A stretch of 64,000 bases of DNA, from NCBI RefSeq assembly GCF_947301925.1, contig NZ_CAMYUE010000001.1, positions 310,001 to 374,000 of the forward strand, in the 5' to 3' direction. A model generated the notes under the pieces. That model was not told the DNA's origin, searched no databases, and saw only the letters and a list, made by a program, of their open reading frames with translations. Shown piece by piece: positions 18,000-29,846 of this stretch; positions within the stretch are counted from its first letter, which is position 1; every line of letters starts with the position of its first letter. Made by a program: the position numbers and the translations under genes. This DNA is from an uncultured Ruminococcus sp. Its GTDB lineage: Bacteria; Bacillota; Clostridia; Oscillospirales; Ruminococcaceae.

Positions 18000-19967
18000 G
18001 TGAAAAAGAAATACCCGGCAGTCCTGATGATCCTGCATCTGCTGGCTCTCGGCACAATGATAGCTTCCTATCTGCTGATAGGTCACGCCGACAGAACAGT
18101 AAATGTACTGTTTCTCGCGTCTGCCGTTATAATATTCATTTGTATCATTTATACTATCTTTTATTCAAGGAACTCAATGCGGCACATATCAAAAATGAAT
18201 CAGCATCTTGAAAGCTCTGCCGCTGAGTTCATGAATTCACTGCCCGCTCCCGTTGCCGTTATCGACGACCACAGGCAGTTCGTCTGGTATAACCGGATAT
18301 TTGCCGAGAAGATAGGCCTCGGACAGGATGTATACGGCCATGATTTTGAAGGCTTCGTCAAGATCGATATAGATTCGCTCATTTCCAACGGCAGAGCTAT
18401 CTGCCCCGTAAACGGATGTATATACGACGTTACTTCCGAAAAATTCGACAAGAACGATATGTCCTTCCTCGTTCTCTATTTCCATGACGAAACAAGCTAT
18501 TACGCCATGAAGAAGTCAATGGACGAGTCACACCCCAACGTGGTGGTCATCACTATAGATAATTACGACGATATAATGCAGAACGCCAAGGAAAGCGAAA
18601 AGGCTCAGACCTCTGTCGAGACCGAGAAGCTCATCGAAAATTTCATGAGCAAGACAAACGGCTTCATAAAAAAGACCTCGTCCAACACCTTCTTCGCTAT
18701 AATCGAGAACCGTCATCTCAATTCCATTATCGAAGGCAGGTTCAAGATTCTTGATGCCGCAAGAAATATCAAGATCGCAGGAAAATACCCCCTCACCTTC
18801 TCTATCGGTGTAGGTCAGGGCGCTTCTTCGCTCTCCGAAAGCGAGAGCATCGCAAGACAATGTCTTGATATGGCTCTGGGACGCGGAGGCGATCAGGCTG
18901 TCATCAAGACCGACAGCGGATACCGCTTCTTCGGTGGTGTTTCAAAGGGCGTCGAAAAGCGTTCAAGGTCAAAGACAAGGATAATTGCAAATGCCATGCA
19001 GGATCTCATTATGAGCTCTGACAGGGTGTTCATTATGGGCCACCGTTTCAGCGATCTGGATTCCGTGGGAGCTGCCTGCGGTATGGCCGGTGCGCTGAAA
19101 ATACTGGGCAAACAGGCGTACATCGTTGTTGACCGCTCAAAAAGTCTTGCTTCCAACCTTATAGATATTGTAGATTCCGAGACGGAGGGAGAGCTTTTCA
19201 TCACTCCCGTCGAGGCCGAGGAAAACATCGGTCAGAACGATATGCTCATAGTTGTTGATACTCACAATAAGGACTATGTGGAAAGCCGCGAACTCTATGA
19301 AAATGCGAGATCTGTAGTTGTCATAGATCACCACAGAAAGACTGTCAACTTCATTGATGACGCCGTTATTTTCCACCACGAGCCCTACGCTTCTTCCGCT
19401 TCGGAAATGGTGACCGAGATCATACAGTACTTCAACTACGGTACAGACGAAAAGATCGCAAGCTGTCATGCCGACGCTCTCCTTGCCGGTATAATGCTCG
19501 ATACAAAGAACTTTGTTATGAGAACAGGCGTAAGGACCTTTGAGGCCGCTGCGTTCCTGAAAAAACTGGGAGCTGACACCATAGCCGTAAAGCTCCTGTT
19601 CTCAAATTCCATCGACTCCTACAGAAGAAAAACTCAGATAGTTGCTTCTGCAAAGATACATAACAACTGCGCTATTGCCGCAGCGGATTTCAAATCCGAT
19701 GATATACGCCTCGTTGCTCCCCAGGCAGCAGATGAGCTGCTGGGAATTACCGATGTGGACGCTTCATTCGTAATATACAGAACGGGAAGCGCTGTAAATA
19801 TTTCGGCGAGATCTTTAGGTGCGCTGAACGTACAGGTGATCATGGAACAGCTTGGCGGCGGCGGACACCAGACAATGGCGGCAACGCAGCTTGAAGGCTT
19901 CACAGTGGAGGAAGCCGTGAAGGCACTTATATTCGCAATAGACGAGTGCCGTAAGAATTCACAGTAA
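18000..19967 (+). CDS. gdpP: Cyclic-di-AMP phosphodiesterase GdpP (TM, PAS, degenerate GGDEF, DHH/DHHA1)
   Basis: [47 protein letters not shown]; adjacent to rplI and dnaB. Confidence 0.95.
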   Translation: MKKKYPAVLMILHLLALGTMIASYLLIGHADRTVNVLFLASAVIIFICIIYTIFYSRNSMRHISKMNQHLESSAAEFMNSLPAPVAVIDDHRQFVWYNRIFAEKIGLGQDVYGHDFEGFVKIDIDSLISNGRAICPVNGCIYDVTSEKFDKNDMSFLVLYFHDETSYYAMKKSMDESHPNVVVITIDNYDDIMQNAKESEKAQTSVETEKLIENFMSKTNGFIKKTSSNTFFAIIENRHLNSIIEGRFKILDAARNIKIAGKYPLTFSIGVGQGASSLSESESIARQCLDMALGRGGDQAVIKTDSGYRFFGGVSKGVEKRSRSKTRIIANAMQDLIMSSDRVFIMGHRFSDLDSVGAACGMAGALKILGKQAYIVVDRSKSLASNLIDIVDSETEGELFITPVEAEENIGQNDMLIVVDTHNKDYVESRELYENARSVVVIDHHRKTVNFIDDAVIFHHEPYASSASEMVTEIIQYFNYGTDEKIASCHADALLAGIMLDTKNFVMRTGVRTFEAAAFLKKLGADTIAVKLLFSNSIDSYRRKTQIVASAKIHNNCAIAAADFKSDDIRLVAPQAADELLGITDVDASFVIYRTGSAVNISARSLGALNVQVIMEQLGGGGHQTMAATQLEGFTVEEAVKALIFAIDECRKNSQ

Positions 19968-19993
19968 AAACAGACCGAAAGGCAGGTATAAAT

Positions 19994-20440
19994 ATGAAAG
20001 TAATTTTCTTAAAGGACGTAAAAGGTTCGGGAAAAAAGGGTGAACTGAAAAACGTTGCGGACGGATATGCACGCAATATGCTGCTCCCCAAGGGACTGGC
20101 GGTTGAGGCTACTCCCGAGAACATGAACAAACTGGAAGGCGCTCAGGCGTCCGCTCAGCACAAGATCGACGTTGATATACAGAACGCTAAGGACGCGGCT
20201 GCCAGGATCAAGGGCAAAAAAGTTCTTATCAAGGCAAAAGCAGGCTCTAACGGCAAGCTTTTCGGTTCTGTAACCGGCGCAAATGTCGCTGCTGCAATTT
20301 CGGAACAGCTCGGCGTCAGCGTAGACAAGAAAAAAATCGTTTTAAGTACAGATATCAAGAACTTCGGCTCCTACACCGCAGCGGTCAAGCTGTATAACGG
20401 CATTTCCGAGACTGTGGACGTGGAAGTTACCGAAGGCTGA
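19994..20440 (+). CDS. rplI: 50S ribosomal protein L9
   Basis: [40 protein letters not shown]. Confidence 0.97.
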   Translation: MKVIFLKDVKGSGKKGELKNVADGYARNMLLPKGLAVEATPENMNKLEGAQASAQHKIDVDIQNAKDAAARIKGKKVLIKAKAGSNGKLFGSVTGANVAAAISEQLGVSVDKKKIVLSTDIKNFGSYTAAVKLYNGISETVDVEVTEG

Positions 20441-20443
20441 TCG

Positions 20444-21808
20444 GTGAACAATATGGATGAAAATGATATCCTGCTCTCCGCCCGCGAACTGCCGCACAGT
20501 ATCGAGGCGGAGCAGTCCGTTTTAGGAGCTATAATCTCCGATCCGACTGTTCTGTCGGATGTTATCGAGCTCATCAAGCCCGAGTATTTCTATAACGAGC
20601 AGCATAAAGCTCTTTATTCCATAATGCTGCAAATGAACTCCATGAGCCTGCCTGTTGATATCGTGACTGTTCTCAACGAGGCGGAAAAACAGCATATTTT
20701 TGAAAGTCCTGCCGAGGGCAGACGTTACCTTGCGGAAATAGGCAATCTTCTTCCTTCAACAGCGAATATCGAGAGCTATTGCAGGATAGTAGCTGATAAA
20801 TACTTCCTCAGAAGTCTCAGCTACGTTGCAAGAACTATCCTTGAAGAAGTCCAGTCGGGCGAGCAGAATGCTCAGCTGCTTCTGGATTCCGCAGAACAGA
20901 AGATATACGATATCAGGCAGGGACGGGACGTCCGCGGACTCGTTCCCCTTTCGGAGGCCATTGCCGAAGCATATGACAGGCTCGGAAAGATATCGGGTCC
21001 CGACAAGGAAAAATATGTGGGCGCAAGGACAGGCTTTACGCTGCTGGACAGTATTACTTCCGGTCTCAACAAATCGGACCTTATCATAATAGCTGCCCGT
21101 CCCGGTATGGGTAAGACCTCTTTTGCTATGAATATCGCCACAAACGTGGCAAGACGCGCTGAAAAGGAAGTCGTTACCTTCAATCTGGAAATGTCAAAAG
21201 AGCAGCTTGCCACAAGAATTCTTTCCACGGAGGCCCTCGTTGAATCAAACACTCTGAGAAACGGACGTATTTCAGGCGATGACTGGGTAAAACTGGCAAC
21301 AAGCGCAGGATATCTGAGCTCTCTGCCGCTATTCATTGACGACACCGCAAGTATGACTGTACAGCAGATGAAAGCAAAGCTGAGACGTACAAAAAATCTC
21401 GGCCTTGTCATAATCGACTATCTTCAGCTCATGGAATCTACCTCGCGATCCGATAACCGTGTTACGATCATCAGTGAGATAACCCGTCAGCTGAAGGTCA
21501 TGGCAAAAGAGCTGAATGTGCCTGTAATACTGCTTTCTCAGCTATCCCGTGCTGTCGAGAGCAGAACAGACAAGCGCCCTATGCTGTCAGACCTGCGTGA
21601 ATCAGGTTCCATCGAGCAGGATGCCGATATCGTTCTGTTCCTTTACCGCGACGCTTATTATAATAAGGAAAGCCAGAACCAGAACATATCCGAGTGTATC
21701 GTTGCCAAGAACCGTCACGGCGAAACGGGCACGGTAAAGCTCATATGGGACGGTCAGTATACACGTTTCTCGAATCCCGACTATAATGAGCCCCCCGAAA
21801 GCCTATGA
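20444..21808 (+). CDS. dnaB: Replicative DNA helicase DnaB
   Basis: LPHSIEAEQSVLGAI, IIAARPGMGKTSFAMNIA, LSQLSRAVESRTDKRPMLSDLRESGSIEQDADIV. Confidence 0.98.
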   Translation: MNNMDENDILLSARELPHSIEAEQSVLGAIISDPTVLSDVIELIKPEYFYNEQHKALYSIMLQMNSMSLPVDIVTVLNEAEKQHIFESPAEGRRYLAEIGNLLPSTANIESYCRIVADKYFLRSLSYVARTILEEVQSGEQNAQLLLDSAEQKIYDIRQGRDVRGLVPLSEAIAEAYDRLGKISGPDKEKYVGARTGFTLLDSITSGLNKSDLIIIAARPGMGKTSFAMNIATNVARRAEKEVVTFNLEMSKEQLATRILSTEALVESNTLRNGRISGDDWVKLATSAGYLSSLPLFIDDTASMTVQQMKAKLRRTKNLGLVIIDYLQLMESTSRSDNRVTIISEITRQLKVMAKELNVPVILLSQLSRAVESRTDKRPMLSDLRESGSIEQDADIVLFLYRDAYYNKESQNQNISECIVAKNRHGETGTVKLIWDGQYTRFSNPDYNEPPESL

Positions 21809-23145
21809 CAATTCTTGATAAGATCTGCAGATTCATCTGCGAAAACAATATGCTGTCCCGTGGTGATACCGTTGTATGCGGTCTCTCCGGCGGAGCCGAC
21901 AGCGTCGCTCTGCTGCTGTCTTTGTTTCAGCTCAGCGAAAAGCTGGAAATAAACGTGGAAGCCGTCCATGTAAACCACTGTATACGCGGAGAAGAAAGCG
22001 ACAGGGACGAAGAGTTCTGTCGCGGTCTGTGTGCGGAAAACGGTATCCCCTTCCATGCGGTTCGCTGTAATGTGCCAAAGGAGGCGGAACGGTTGCAGAG
22101 ATCACTGGAGGAAACCGCAAGAATAATGCGATATGACTGCTTTTCCAGATATTCCGCAGGCAAAAAACTGGCTACCGCTCACAATGCAAACGACAATCTA
22201 GAGACCCTAATCCTGAATCTTGCAAGAGGTTCGGGCGTAAAAGGTCTTGCAGGGATCCCCTGCACCAGGGATAATATAATTAGACCCCTGCTGACAGTCA
22301 CAAGAAGTGAGATCGAGGATTTCCTCAGGGATATGGATCAGCCTTATGTAACAGACAGTACAAACCTTTCCGACGATTATACAAGAAACAGGATCCGCCA
22401 CAGGATAATCCCGCTTCTTCAGGAAATAAACAGCTCTGTTATCGAGACATCCGTTAACAGTATCGCTGCATTACGAGAGGAAAACAACGCACTGGAGGCT
22501 ATTGCCGACTCTGCCATGGAGCAGTGCCGAAAGGGACAGAAACTCGCGGGACTTGCTTCATATGACTCTGTTAACCGTAAGCGCTGTATATCGAGGCTGC
22601 TTGCAGAGAATCAGCTTCCTTACTCCCATAAAAGGCTCGAGGAGGCGGACGATATACTCCTCCACGGCGGAAAGATCAATATATCAGGCAAATATTTCCT
22701 TGTCGGGAGCAAAGGTTCCATTGAACTGAAAGCCATCGGCAACAAGGAAGAGATTGTTATTGATCAGCCGCTGACAATCGGAGATAATACTGTCAGTGAT
22801 ATATGTACAGTAAAATGTGAAATTGTCGAATGTGATAATTTGAAGAAAATTGAAGCTGTTCACAAAAAATCCACATTTTATGTCCTTGATTATGATAAAA
22901 TAAGAGGAAGGCTTTTTTTAAAGACCCGTAAATACGGCGACAAAATCAAGCTAAAAGGAAGAAATTTCACTTCTTCCGTGAAAAAGCTGATCAATGAAAG
23001 GATCCCTGCCGAAAAAAGAAATGATCTTCTTTTCGCAGCGGATGATGAAGGAACTATCCTGGCGGAGGGCATAGGCATAGCCGACAGAGTTGCCCCCGAT
23101 GATGATACAGCCAGATTTCTGACAATTTCATTTATACGATCATAA
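21805..23145 (+). CDS. tilS: tRNA(Ile)-lysidine synthetase
   Basis: [20 protein letters not shown]-loop; [12 protein letters not shown]. Confidence 0.95.
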   Translation: MTILDKICRFICENNMLSRGDTVVCGLSGGADSVALLLSLFQLSEKLEINVEAVHVNHCIRGEESDRDEEFCRGLCAENGIPFHAVRCNVPKEAERLQRSLEETARIMRYDCFSRYSAGKKLATAHNANDNLETLILNLARGSGVKGLAGIPCTRDNIIRPLLTVTRSEIEDFLRDMDQPYVTDSTNLSDDYTRNRIRHRIIPLLQEINSSVIETSVNSIAALREENNALEAIADSAMEQCRKGQKLAGLASYDSVNRKRCISRLLAENQLPYSHKRLEEADDILLHGGKINISGKYFLVGSKGSIELKAIGNKEEIVIDQPLTIGDNTVSDICTVKCEIVECDNLKKIEAVHKKSTFYVLDYDKIRGRLFLKTRKYGDKIKLKGRNFTSSVKKLINERIPAEKRNDLLFAADDEGTILAEGIGIADRVAPDDDTARFLTISFIRS

Positions 23146-23162
23146 AGAATGGAGAGGATAAT

Positions 23163-25064
23163 TTGACACCAAAGAAAAGCAAAGGCATTATCACCTATCT
23201 GCTTCTTATCGTTATTGCGGTATTCTGCCTTGTATTTATCAGCTCAAGGATAAACGCAAATACCGATAAGACCGAGTATTCAAAGATTATCAGTTATTTC
23301 GATGAGTACAAGGTATGTTACTATGAACTTGATCTCGGTACAGGCGATCTGACCTATAAGCTTATAGACGATGATACCGAAAAGCATTATACCGTTCCCA
23401 ATGTAAATATATTCCTTACAGATACGGAGAACTACCGTCAGGAGTATAAAGAGAATAATCCAAAAGGTCCTGAGCTTGAGCTTGACTATATCAAGGTAAC
23501 AGACAGAACATGGCTCTATTCCCTTATCCCGGTTCTTCTGACAATAATCCTCGGTATCGCCATACTCTACTTCATGATGAAGCAGAGCGGCGGCGGCGGT
23601 AAGTATACCACCTTCGGCAAAGCAAACCTGAAGAACGGCGCAAGCGCACGAAAGGCCACCTTCAAGGACGTTGCAGGTGCCGACGAGGAAAAGCAGGAGC
23701 TCGTCGAGATAGTTGACTACCTCAAGAACCCCAAAAAGTATACAGAACTGGGCGCTAAAGTGCCCAAGGGCGTTCTCCTTCTGGGACCTCCCGGTACAGG
23801 TAAGACACTTCTTGCCCGTGCTGTAGCAGGTGAGGCAGGCTGCCCATTCTTCCCTATCTCCGGTTCTGATTTCGTTGAAATGTTCGTAGGTGTCGGTGCT
23901 TCAAGAGTCCGTGACCTTTTTGAACAGGCAAAGAAACACGCACCCGCTATCATTTTCATTGATGAGATAGACGCTGTAGGACGTCACAGAGGCGCAGGTC
24001 TCGGCGGCGGACACGACGAGCGTGAGCAGACTCTTAACCAGCTCCTTGTTGAAATGGACGGCTTTACAGGAAATGAAAGCGTTATCGTTATTGCTGCTAC
24101 AAACAGGCGCGATATCCTCGATCCTGCTCTGCTCAGACCCGGACGTTTTGACAGACAGATCGTTGTAGGCTATCCCGATGTAAAGGGACGTGAGGAGATA
24201 CTCAGAGTTCACGCTAAGAACAAGCCCCTTGCTCCCGATGTTGATATACAGCGTATCGCAAGAACTACTCAGGGCTTTACAGGCGCTGACCTCGAAAATG
24301 TACTCAATGAGGCGGCTCTCCTCGCTGCAAGAAACGAGCGTCTTGCCATCACTGAGGCTGATATCGAGGAAGCCACTCTCAAGGTCATTGCAGGTCCCGA
24401 GAAAAAATCAAGGATCGTTACCGAAAGCGATAAGAAGATCACAGCTTATCACGAGGCAGGTCACGCTATTGCTGCATATATACTTCCTACTCAGGATAAA
24501 GTTCATCAGGTTACTATTATCCAGAGAGGCATGGCAGCAGGTATGACCATTCACCGTCCCGATACCGACGATCAGCACGTTTCACGCAATCAGATGCGCG
24601 AGCGTATAATCGTTCTTCTGGGCGGAAGATGCAGCGAGGAGATCTTCCTTGACGATATCTGCACAGGAGCTTCAAACGATATCGAGCGTGCAACTGCTAC
24701 TGCAAGAAATATGGTCACAAAGTACGGCTTCTCGTCAAAGCTCGGCGCTGTTGCTTACGGCTCTGATAACGATGAGGTATTCCTCGGCAAGGACTACGGC
24801 CATACCAAGAATTACAGCGAGGCAGTGGCTGCACAGATCGACGAAGAGATAAGAGTTATCATCAACAAGGCTTACGCCGATTGTTTACAGCTCCTCAAAG
24901 AAAACGCTGACAAGATCCATTTACTTGCCAGGTATCTGCTCAAGTACGAGAAGATCGACGGCGACGATTTTGAAAAGCTCATGACAGGCGAGTTAGTTCC
25001 CGATCTTTCAGATGATACTACCGAAACAACTTCGTCTGAAGGCGTTGAAGATAATACTATCTGA
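23163..25064 (+). CDS. ftsH: ATP-dependent zinc metalloprotease FtsH
   Basis: [63 protein letters not shown] start. Confidence 0.98.
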   Translation: MTPKKSKGIITYLLLIVIAVFCLVFISSRINANTDKTEYSKIISYFDEYKVCYYELDLGTGDLTYKLIDDDTEKHYTVPNVNIFLTDTENYRQEYKENNPKGPELELDYIKVTDRTWLYSLIPVLLTIILGIAILYFMMKQSGGGGKYTTFGKANLKNGASARKATFKDVAGADEEKQELVEIVDYLKNPKKYTELGAKVPKGVLLLGPPGTGKTLLARAVAGEAGCPFFPISGSDFVEMFVGVGASRVRDLFEQAKKHAPAIIFIDEIDAVGRHRGAGLGGGHDEREQTLNQLLVEMDGFTGNESVIVIAATNRRDILDPALLRPGRFDRQIVVGYPDVKGREEILRVHAKNKPLAPDVDIQRIARTTQGFTGADLENVLNEAALLAARNERLAITEADIEEATLKVIAGPEKKSRIVTESDKKITAYHEAGHAIAAYILPTQDKVHQVTIIQRGMAAGMTIHRPDTDDQHVSRNQMRERIIVLLGGRCSEEIFLDDICTGASNDIERATATARNMVTKYGFSSKLGAVAYGSDNDEVFLGKDYGHTKNYSEAVAAQIDEEIRVIINKAYADCLQLLKENADKIHLLARYLLKYEKIDGDDFEKLMTGELVPDLSDDTTETTSSEGVEDNTI

Positions 25065-25079
25065 TATCTTTGATAAATG

Positions 25080-25109
25080 TCCCGAAGAAGCTTTTTCTTC
25101 GGGATTTTT
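25080..25109 (+). terminator. Rho-independent terminator after ftsH
   Basis: TCCCGAAGAAGCTTTTTCTTCGGGATTTTT. Confidence 0.8.
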
Positions 25110-25197
25110 ATTGCTAAAACGCTCCTCATATCCCAAGTTGAAATAATTATCTCTTTATGATATAATATAATAAGCATTTTTATACGGAGGTGTTTAT

Positions 25198-25617
25198 TTG
25201 AATTCTCTGAATCTTATATTATGTGCCGTAGCAGCTGCCGCACTTGATATTTGTATACTTGTGCTTATCCTCACGGCTTACCGTGAGAAGAAGTCGTCAA
25301 GAATAAACTGGCACAGAGTCTCAAATGATATGGAGCTGGCCGAACAGGATAAAACCTACGAGCTCGGCTGCGACGAGGTGCTTATCGGCCGTCATGCATC
25401 GGCAGATATAAGGCTCCCCGATCTTTCTGTATCAAGATATCACGCTATGCTGACTGTTGCAGACGGAGTATGGACAATAAAGGATATCGGCTCAAAGTCA
25501 GGTATCTTTGTTAACGGTGAGCTTACACGAGAGACCGTTCTCCACGAGAATGACATCATAAAGCTTGGCAACCGCCGCCTTTTGTTCAGAAAAAGGAGGG
25601 ACGGAAATGTACGCTAA
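25198..25617 (+). CDS. FHA domain membrane protein
   Basis: N-terminal TM then VLIGRHASADIRLPDLSVSRYHAMLTVADGVWTIKDIGSKSGIFVNG; TTG start after CGGAGG. Confidence 0.9.
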   Translation: MNSLNLILCAVAAAALDICILVLILTAYREKKSSRINWHRVSNDMELAEQDKTYELGCDEVLIGRHASADIRLPDLSVSRYHAMLTVADGVWTIKDIGSKSGIFVNGELTRETVLHENDIIKLGNRRLLFRKRRDGNVR

Positions 25618-26902
25618 TCCTGTGGCCTATGTATTCTCATGTTTCTTCGTCCTCATCGCACATTCGGCTATGCTTTGCAATATCTTCTTTAACGGACGCT
25701 ATGATGACGTCCACCAGATAGCCGTTATCGGCGCTGCTGTCATAATACTGGATATCGCATATTTTGTGGCTATCGTTGCATTCAGGCAGACCTCATACGC
25801 ACTTGATTTCCTGCTAATACTCATAATAGGAATGAGCGTCATATTCCAGTCCTGCTTCGGACAGATCCATTTGGACGTAAAGCACTACATAACCTGTATC
25901 GTATGCCTTGCCGCAAGCAAGGGTGCCTATATTCTTTGCCGCAATCATAAGCTGCTTCAGGATAAGAAAATGTACTTCTACGGCGCTATAGGCGTGTTGA
26001 TTCTCATAACTCTTATTTTCACAAGCGCTGAGAATATGTGGATAGAGCTCGGCAGCTTCACCATTCAACCCTCAGAGTTCATCAAACCGCTGTTTGTACT
26101 GGCCTGCGCTACATCTATCGCCGATCAGCAGAAGAAACACAAGATACTCTTTATTAATGTAGTGTATGAAAATATCGCATTATTCGGTCTGATGGCCGCT
26201 ATATGCCTTTTACAGGTAAAATCACATGACTACGGAAGCCTTCCCACATTCCTCAGTATTTACGCTGTGGGCTTCCTTCTGAGAATATGCTATCCAAAGG
26301 CGAAATTCTCCAAGAAAAAGCTTATCGCTGTGGGAGCTGTGATACTTGTTTTTGTTATCATAGGTCTGAAGTACGCTCCCGATTACGTTCAGCACAGACT
26401 TCACGTTGACATCTGGAGTGACAAGACGGGCGACGGCTATCAACAGTCACAGGCACTTATAGGAGTAGCCAACGGCGGCTGGTTCGGTGTAGGCCCTGGT
26501 TTCGGAGCCCTTGCAAAGATACCCGCATACGACAATGATATTGTTTTTACCACTATAAGTGAAGAATGGGGCCTTCTCTACGCTCTCATGACTGTTCTGA
26601 CTATTATAATCATAACTGCAATCCCCCTTATCAATCCTGCACGTTCATATTTTCATGGCACCATGTCAACCTGCATATGTGCTGCATTTCTTGTACAGAT
26701 GGCGCTGAATATCTGGGGTTCATGCAACCTTATCCCCTTTACAGGCGTAACTATCCCCTTTATATCAACGGGAGGAAGCTCACTCATGGTAAGCGGACTT
26801 ATGATAGGTATGCTTATGGCCTGCCAGTCCCCTGTATTCAAGGAGCCTGCACATAAAAAGAAGCAGGAAGCTCCGGAGCCTGCATGGAGGTGGAAGGAAT
26901 GA
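25607..26902 (+). CDS. FtsW/RodA/SpoVE family SEDS protein
   Basis: QPSEFIKPLFVLACA, DYGSLPTFL, GLLYALMTV, PFTGVTIPFISTGGSSLM; ATG overlaps the FHA gene end. Confidence 0.93.
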   Translation: MYANPVAYVFSCFFVLIAHSAMLCNIFFNGRYDDVHQIAVIGAAVIILDIAYFVAIVAFRQTSYALDFLLILIIGMSVIFQSCFGQIHLDVKHYITCIVCLAASKGAYILCRNHKLLQDKKMYFYGAIGVLILITLIFTSAENMWIELGSFTIQPSEFIKPLFVLACATSIADQQKKHKILFINVVYENIALFGLMAAICLLQVKSHDYGSLPTFLSIYAVGFLLRICYPKAKFSKKKLIAVGAVILVFVIIGLKYAPDYVQHRLHVDIWSDKTGDGYQQSQALIGVANGGWFGVGPGFGALAKIPAYDNDIVFTTISEEWGLLYALMTVLTIIIITAIPLINPARSYFHGTMSTCICAAFLVQMALNIWGSCNLIPFTGVTIPFISTGGSSLMVSGLMIGMLMACQSPVFKEPAHKKKQEAPEPAWRWKE

Positions 26903-28260
26903 AAAGCATAAAACGAACACAGAGGCTGATAAGCCTGATAATCACCCTTTTTATTCTCGGCATGGCTGTGCTTATCTTCAAGATAATACATGAATCTTCA
27001 TTCTATATGATGAACTCTGACAAGCATGAGCTTGGATTTGTGTATGACAGAACGGGCGATGTACTCTTTGACGGTACGGGCGAAGGCTCATATCCGGATA
27101 ATTATTTCCTCGATGTGGGAAATATAATCGGCGATGACAAGGGACAGATGGAAAACACCCTGGTTGCAAGAAATATCGAAAAGCTCAACAACTACGATTT
27201 CTCCAACGGACTTATGCAGGAGGGCGGCAAAGCTGCCATATACACAACTCTCGACCATGCTTCAAACCGTGCTGTTTTCAATGCCTTCGGCAATATGGAC
27301 GGCTGTGTATCCGCATACAACTACAAGACAGGCGAAATGCTTGTCTGCGCCAGCCTTCCGTCTCTCGATGTTACAAAAGGCTATGATAATCTGCCGAACT
27401 TCAGATCGGGTACTCTCCTGTCAAAGAATCTTTACGGTACCGTTCCCGGCTCTACACAGAAAGTCTCGACGGTAATAACCGCTCTTGAAATAATGGGAAC
27501 AACTCAGCTCTATTCCAAGAGCTACACCTGTACAGGCAAATACATTAACAGAACAGGCGACGAAATAGATTGCCATAACATCTACGGACACGGTACTCTG
27601 AATATACAGGAGGCCGTAGAAAACAGCTGCAACCCCTTCTTCGCCCAGCTCATCGAAGACGATGATATGCCTCTTGACAGAGTTATGAAGCAGTACGAAA
27701 AGCTCGGCTATGTTCTCAACGGCGGTAAGCCCACATATATCGACATAGACGGTATACAGTGCGAGACCGCCTCCACTACACTCGAGGACTCTTATCAGTT
27801 CAAGACTCAGTGGGGCTGTATCGGACAGGGAGATACGCTTGTAAGTCCCATACAGCTCATGATGTGGGAAAGCGCCATCGCAAACGAAACAGGCAGAATG
27901 ACAATGCCCTACTTTATCGATCATGTCACTGACCTGAAAGGCAATATAAAGAACAAAGCCAAAACCAGATACAGTGATAAGCTGTTTTCCGAGAGCACTG
28001 CGTCAGCTGCCAAACAGATACTTCTTACCAACGGCGCCGACAGATACACTTATTCCATTGCCGGCTACACGGTGGGAGTTAAGAGCGGTACTGCTCAGGT
28101 AGACGAGGGTGCGCATGAAAACTCACTTCTTGTGGGCTTTGTGGACGATCCGTCCTTCCCTATCGCCTTCTGTATCCTTATCGAGGATAAAAACAGCGGA
28201 TATCTTACTACAGAGCAGATTGCCCAGGTGCTTCTTGATAATTTAAAAAACAATTATTGA
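26899..28260 (+). CDS. Class B penicillin-binding protein transpeptidase (PbpA-like)
   Basis: STQK (SxxK), SCN (SxN), KSGTAQV (KTG box); ATG overlaps the FtsW-like stop. Confidence 0.92.
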   Translation: MKSIKRTQRLISLIITLFILGMAVLIFKIIHESSFYMMNSDKHELGFVYDRTGDVLFDGTGEGSYPDNYFLDVGNIIGDDKGQMENTLVARNIEKLNNYDFSNGLMQEGGKAAIYTTLDHASNRAVFNAFGNMDGCVSAYNYKTGEMLVCASLPSLDVTKGYDNLPNFRSGTLLSKNLYGTVPGSTQKVSTVITALEIMGTTQLYSKSYTCTGKYINRTGDEIDCHNIYGHGTLNIQEAVENSCNPFFAQLIEDDDMPLDRVMKQYEKLGYVLNGGKPTYIDIDGIQCETASTTLEDSYQFKTQWGCIGQGDTLVSPIQLMMWESAIANETGRMTMPYFIDHVTDLKGNIKNKAKTRYSDKLFSESTASAAKQILLTNGADRYTYSIAGYTVGVKSGTAQVDEGAHENSLLVGFVDDPSFPIAFCILIEDKNSGYLTTEQIAQVLLDNLKNNY

Positions 28261-28365
28261 TGTCAGATTAAACAAATTATGTTTTTCTCTTTGTGCATTT
28301 AAACGAATTTAACAAAAATATATTGTAAACGCTATAATATTATGGTATAATATAACCATAAACTT

Positions 28366-28384
28366 AGCTATGTTTTACATAGCT
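28366..28384 (+). promoter_or_regulatory. 5'UTR hairpin upstream of hpf (AGCTATGT-TTT-ACATAGCT)
   Basis: Perfect 8-bp arms between TTGTAA-N17-TATAAT (28323-28351) and the RBS. Confidence 0.55.
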
Positions 28385-28399
28385 TAAAGGAGGACTAAT

Positions 28400-28927
28400 A
28401 TGAAAACTACTATCACAGCTAAAAAAATGCAGATCCCGACAAACTTTACAGAATATGCTGAGAAGAGAATCGATACCCGACTCGGTAAGTTTTTCGGCGA
28501 CGACGCCGACGCAAAGATCGTGATCTCCGAGATCAGAGGTCAGATCATACTTGAGCTTACTGTTAAATACAACAGCATCATTTTCCGTGCAGAGCGCTCT
28601 GCCGAGGATAAATATGTTGCCCTTGACGACGCTATCGACAAGATAATCAGACAGATCCGCAAGAATAAAACAAAGGTCGAAAAGAAGCTGAAGGATACAG
28701 CCTTCAAGGAGGCCTTCGCTTATCCCGTTCCCGATTCGGTTGATTATGAAGTAATCAAGCATAAGAAGTTCAAGATGAGACCCATGGATATCGATGAGGC
28801 TATCCTCCAGATGAATATGCTGGATCACGAGTTCTTTATGTTCACAAACGCTGATACAGGTCTTATCAACGTCGTTTATAAGCGTGCGGACGGCAATTAC
28901 GCTGTTCTCGAACCTGACAACGACTGA
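28400..28927 (+). CDS. hpf: Ribosome hibernation promoting factor, long form
   Basis: KKMQIPTNFTEYAEKRIDTRLGKFF...; C-terminal KHKKFKMRPMDIDEAILQMNMLDHEFFMFTNADTGLINVVYKRADGNYAVLEP. Confidence 0.95.
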   Translation: MKTTITAKKMQIPTNFTEYAEKRIDTRLGKFFGDDADAKIVISEIRGQIILELTVKYNSIIFRAERSAEDKYVALDDAIDKIIRQIRKNKTKVEKKLKDTAFKEAFAYPVPDSVDYEVIKHKKFKMRPMDIDEAILQMNMLDHEFFMFTNADTGLINVVYKRADGNYAVLEPDND

Positions 28928-28996
28928 TAAACAGTTTATTACAGTATGCGGGGCTTCATGTCCCGCATATTGATTTTATACAAAAGGAGAATACCT

Positions 28997-29665
28997 ATGG
29001 ATAACAATAAGAAAACTATAATCGAAAAGCGAATAATGAATGTTGGCGAGAAGCTCCGCAGAAACAATATGGAATTCTATTATGCGGAGAACCGCAGCGA
29101 TGTTGCAGATATCGTCAAATCGCTTATCAATAAGGGAGACGTTATCACCAACGGCGGAACAATGACCATGGCTGAATGTGGCCTCAGCGAGCTGCTCTCC
29201 TCCCCTGATTACAATTACCTTGACCGCTCGAAGATGACTCCCGAGGAAGTGAAAGAGTTGTATATCAAGGCTTTCTCTGCCGACGTTTACATTTCCAGCT
29301 CAAATGCTGTCACTGAAGACGGAGTCCTCTACAACGTGGACGGAAACAGCAATCGTATCGCAGCAATTGCATACGGTCCGAAGTCGGTTATTATCATTGC
29401 AGGCTACAATAAAATAGTCAAGGACCTCACCGAAGCTGAGATAAGAGTCAAAAGAGAAGCTGCTCCCCCGAATTGCGTTCGTCTCGACTGCGATACATAC
29501 TGCAAGGAAAAGGGCGAATGTGTATCACTTTCAAAGGCAGACAGACAGATGAGCGACGGCTGCGGCGGTGACGGAAGGATATGCTGCAATTACCTCATAT
29601 CTGCCCACCAGAGACATAAGGGAAGGATAAAGGTAATAATCGTCGGTGAGGAACTGGGTTATTGA
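28997..29665 (+). CDS. LUD-domain (DUF162/LutC-like) protein
   Basis: RRNNMEFYYAENRSDVADIVKSLINKGDVITNGGTMTMAECGL...YISSSNAVTEDGVLYNVDGNSNRIAAIAYGPKSVIIIAGYNKIV; start trimmed to 28997. Confidence 0.85.
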   Translation: MDNNKKTIIEKRIMNVGEKLRRNNMEFYYAENRSDVADIVKSLINKGDVITNGGTMTMAECGLSELLSSPDYNYLDRSKMTPEEVKELYIKAFSADVYISSSNAVTEDGVLYNVDGNSNRIAAIAYGPKSVIIIAGYNKIVKDLTEAEIRVKREAAPPNCVRLDCDTYCKEKGECVSLSKADRQMSDGCGGDGRICCNYLISAHQRHKGRIKVIIVGEELGY

Positions 29666-29744
29666 TATTTATTACAGCGATTCTCATAAAAAATACTGTT
29701 TGATCCCGCTTTTTTGATACATTTCGTGAAATTTCCGAAAACGT

Positions 29745-29773
29745 TTGACAAATCTGTATTAGTGTGATATACT
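29745..29773 (+). promoter_or_regulatory. Promoter TTGACA-N17-TATACT
   Basis: TTGACA 29745-29750, TATACT 29768-29773. Confidence 0.75.
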
Positions 29774-29785
29774 ATATAAAGAAAC

Positions 29786-29821
29786 GCAGCGCTTTAAAGC
29801 TTAAAAGCTTCAAAGCGCTGC
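29786..29821 (+). repeat. Near-perfect 17-bp inverted repeat at the predicted mRNA 5' end
   Basis: GCAGCGCTTTAAAGCTT-AA-AAGCTTCAAAGCGCTGC, one mismatch. Confidence 0.8.
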
Positions 29822-29846
29822 AGTATCAAATGAAAGAGGAATACTT

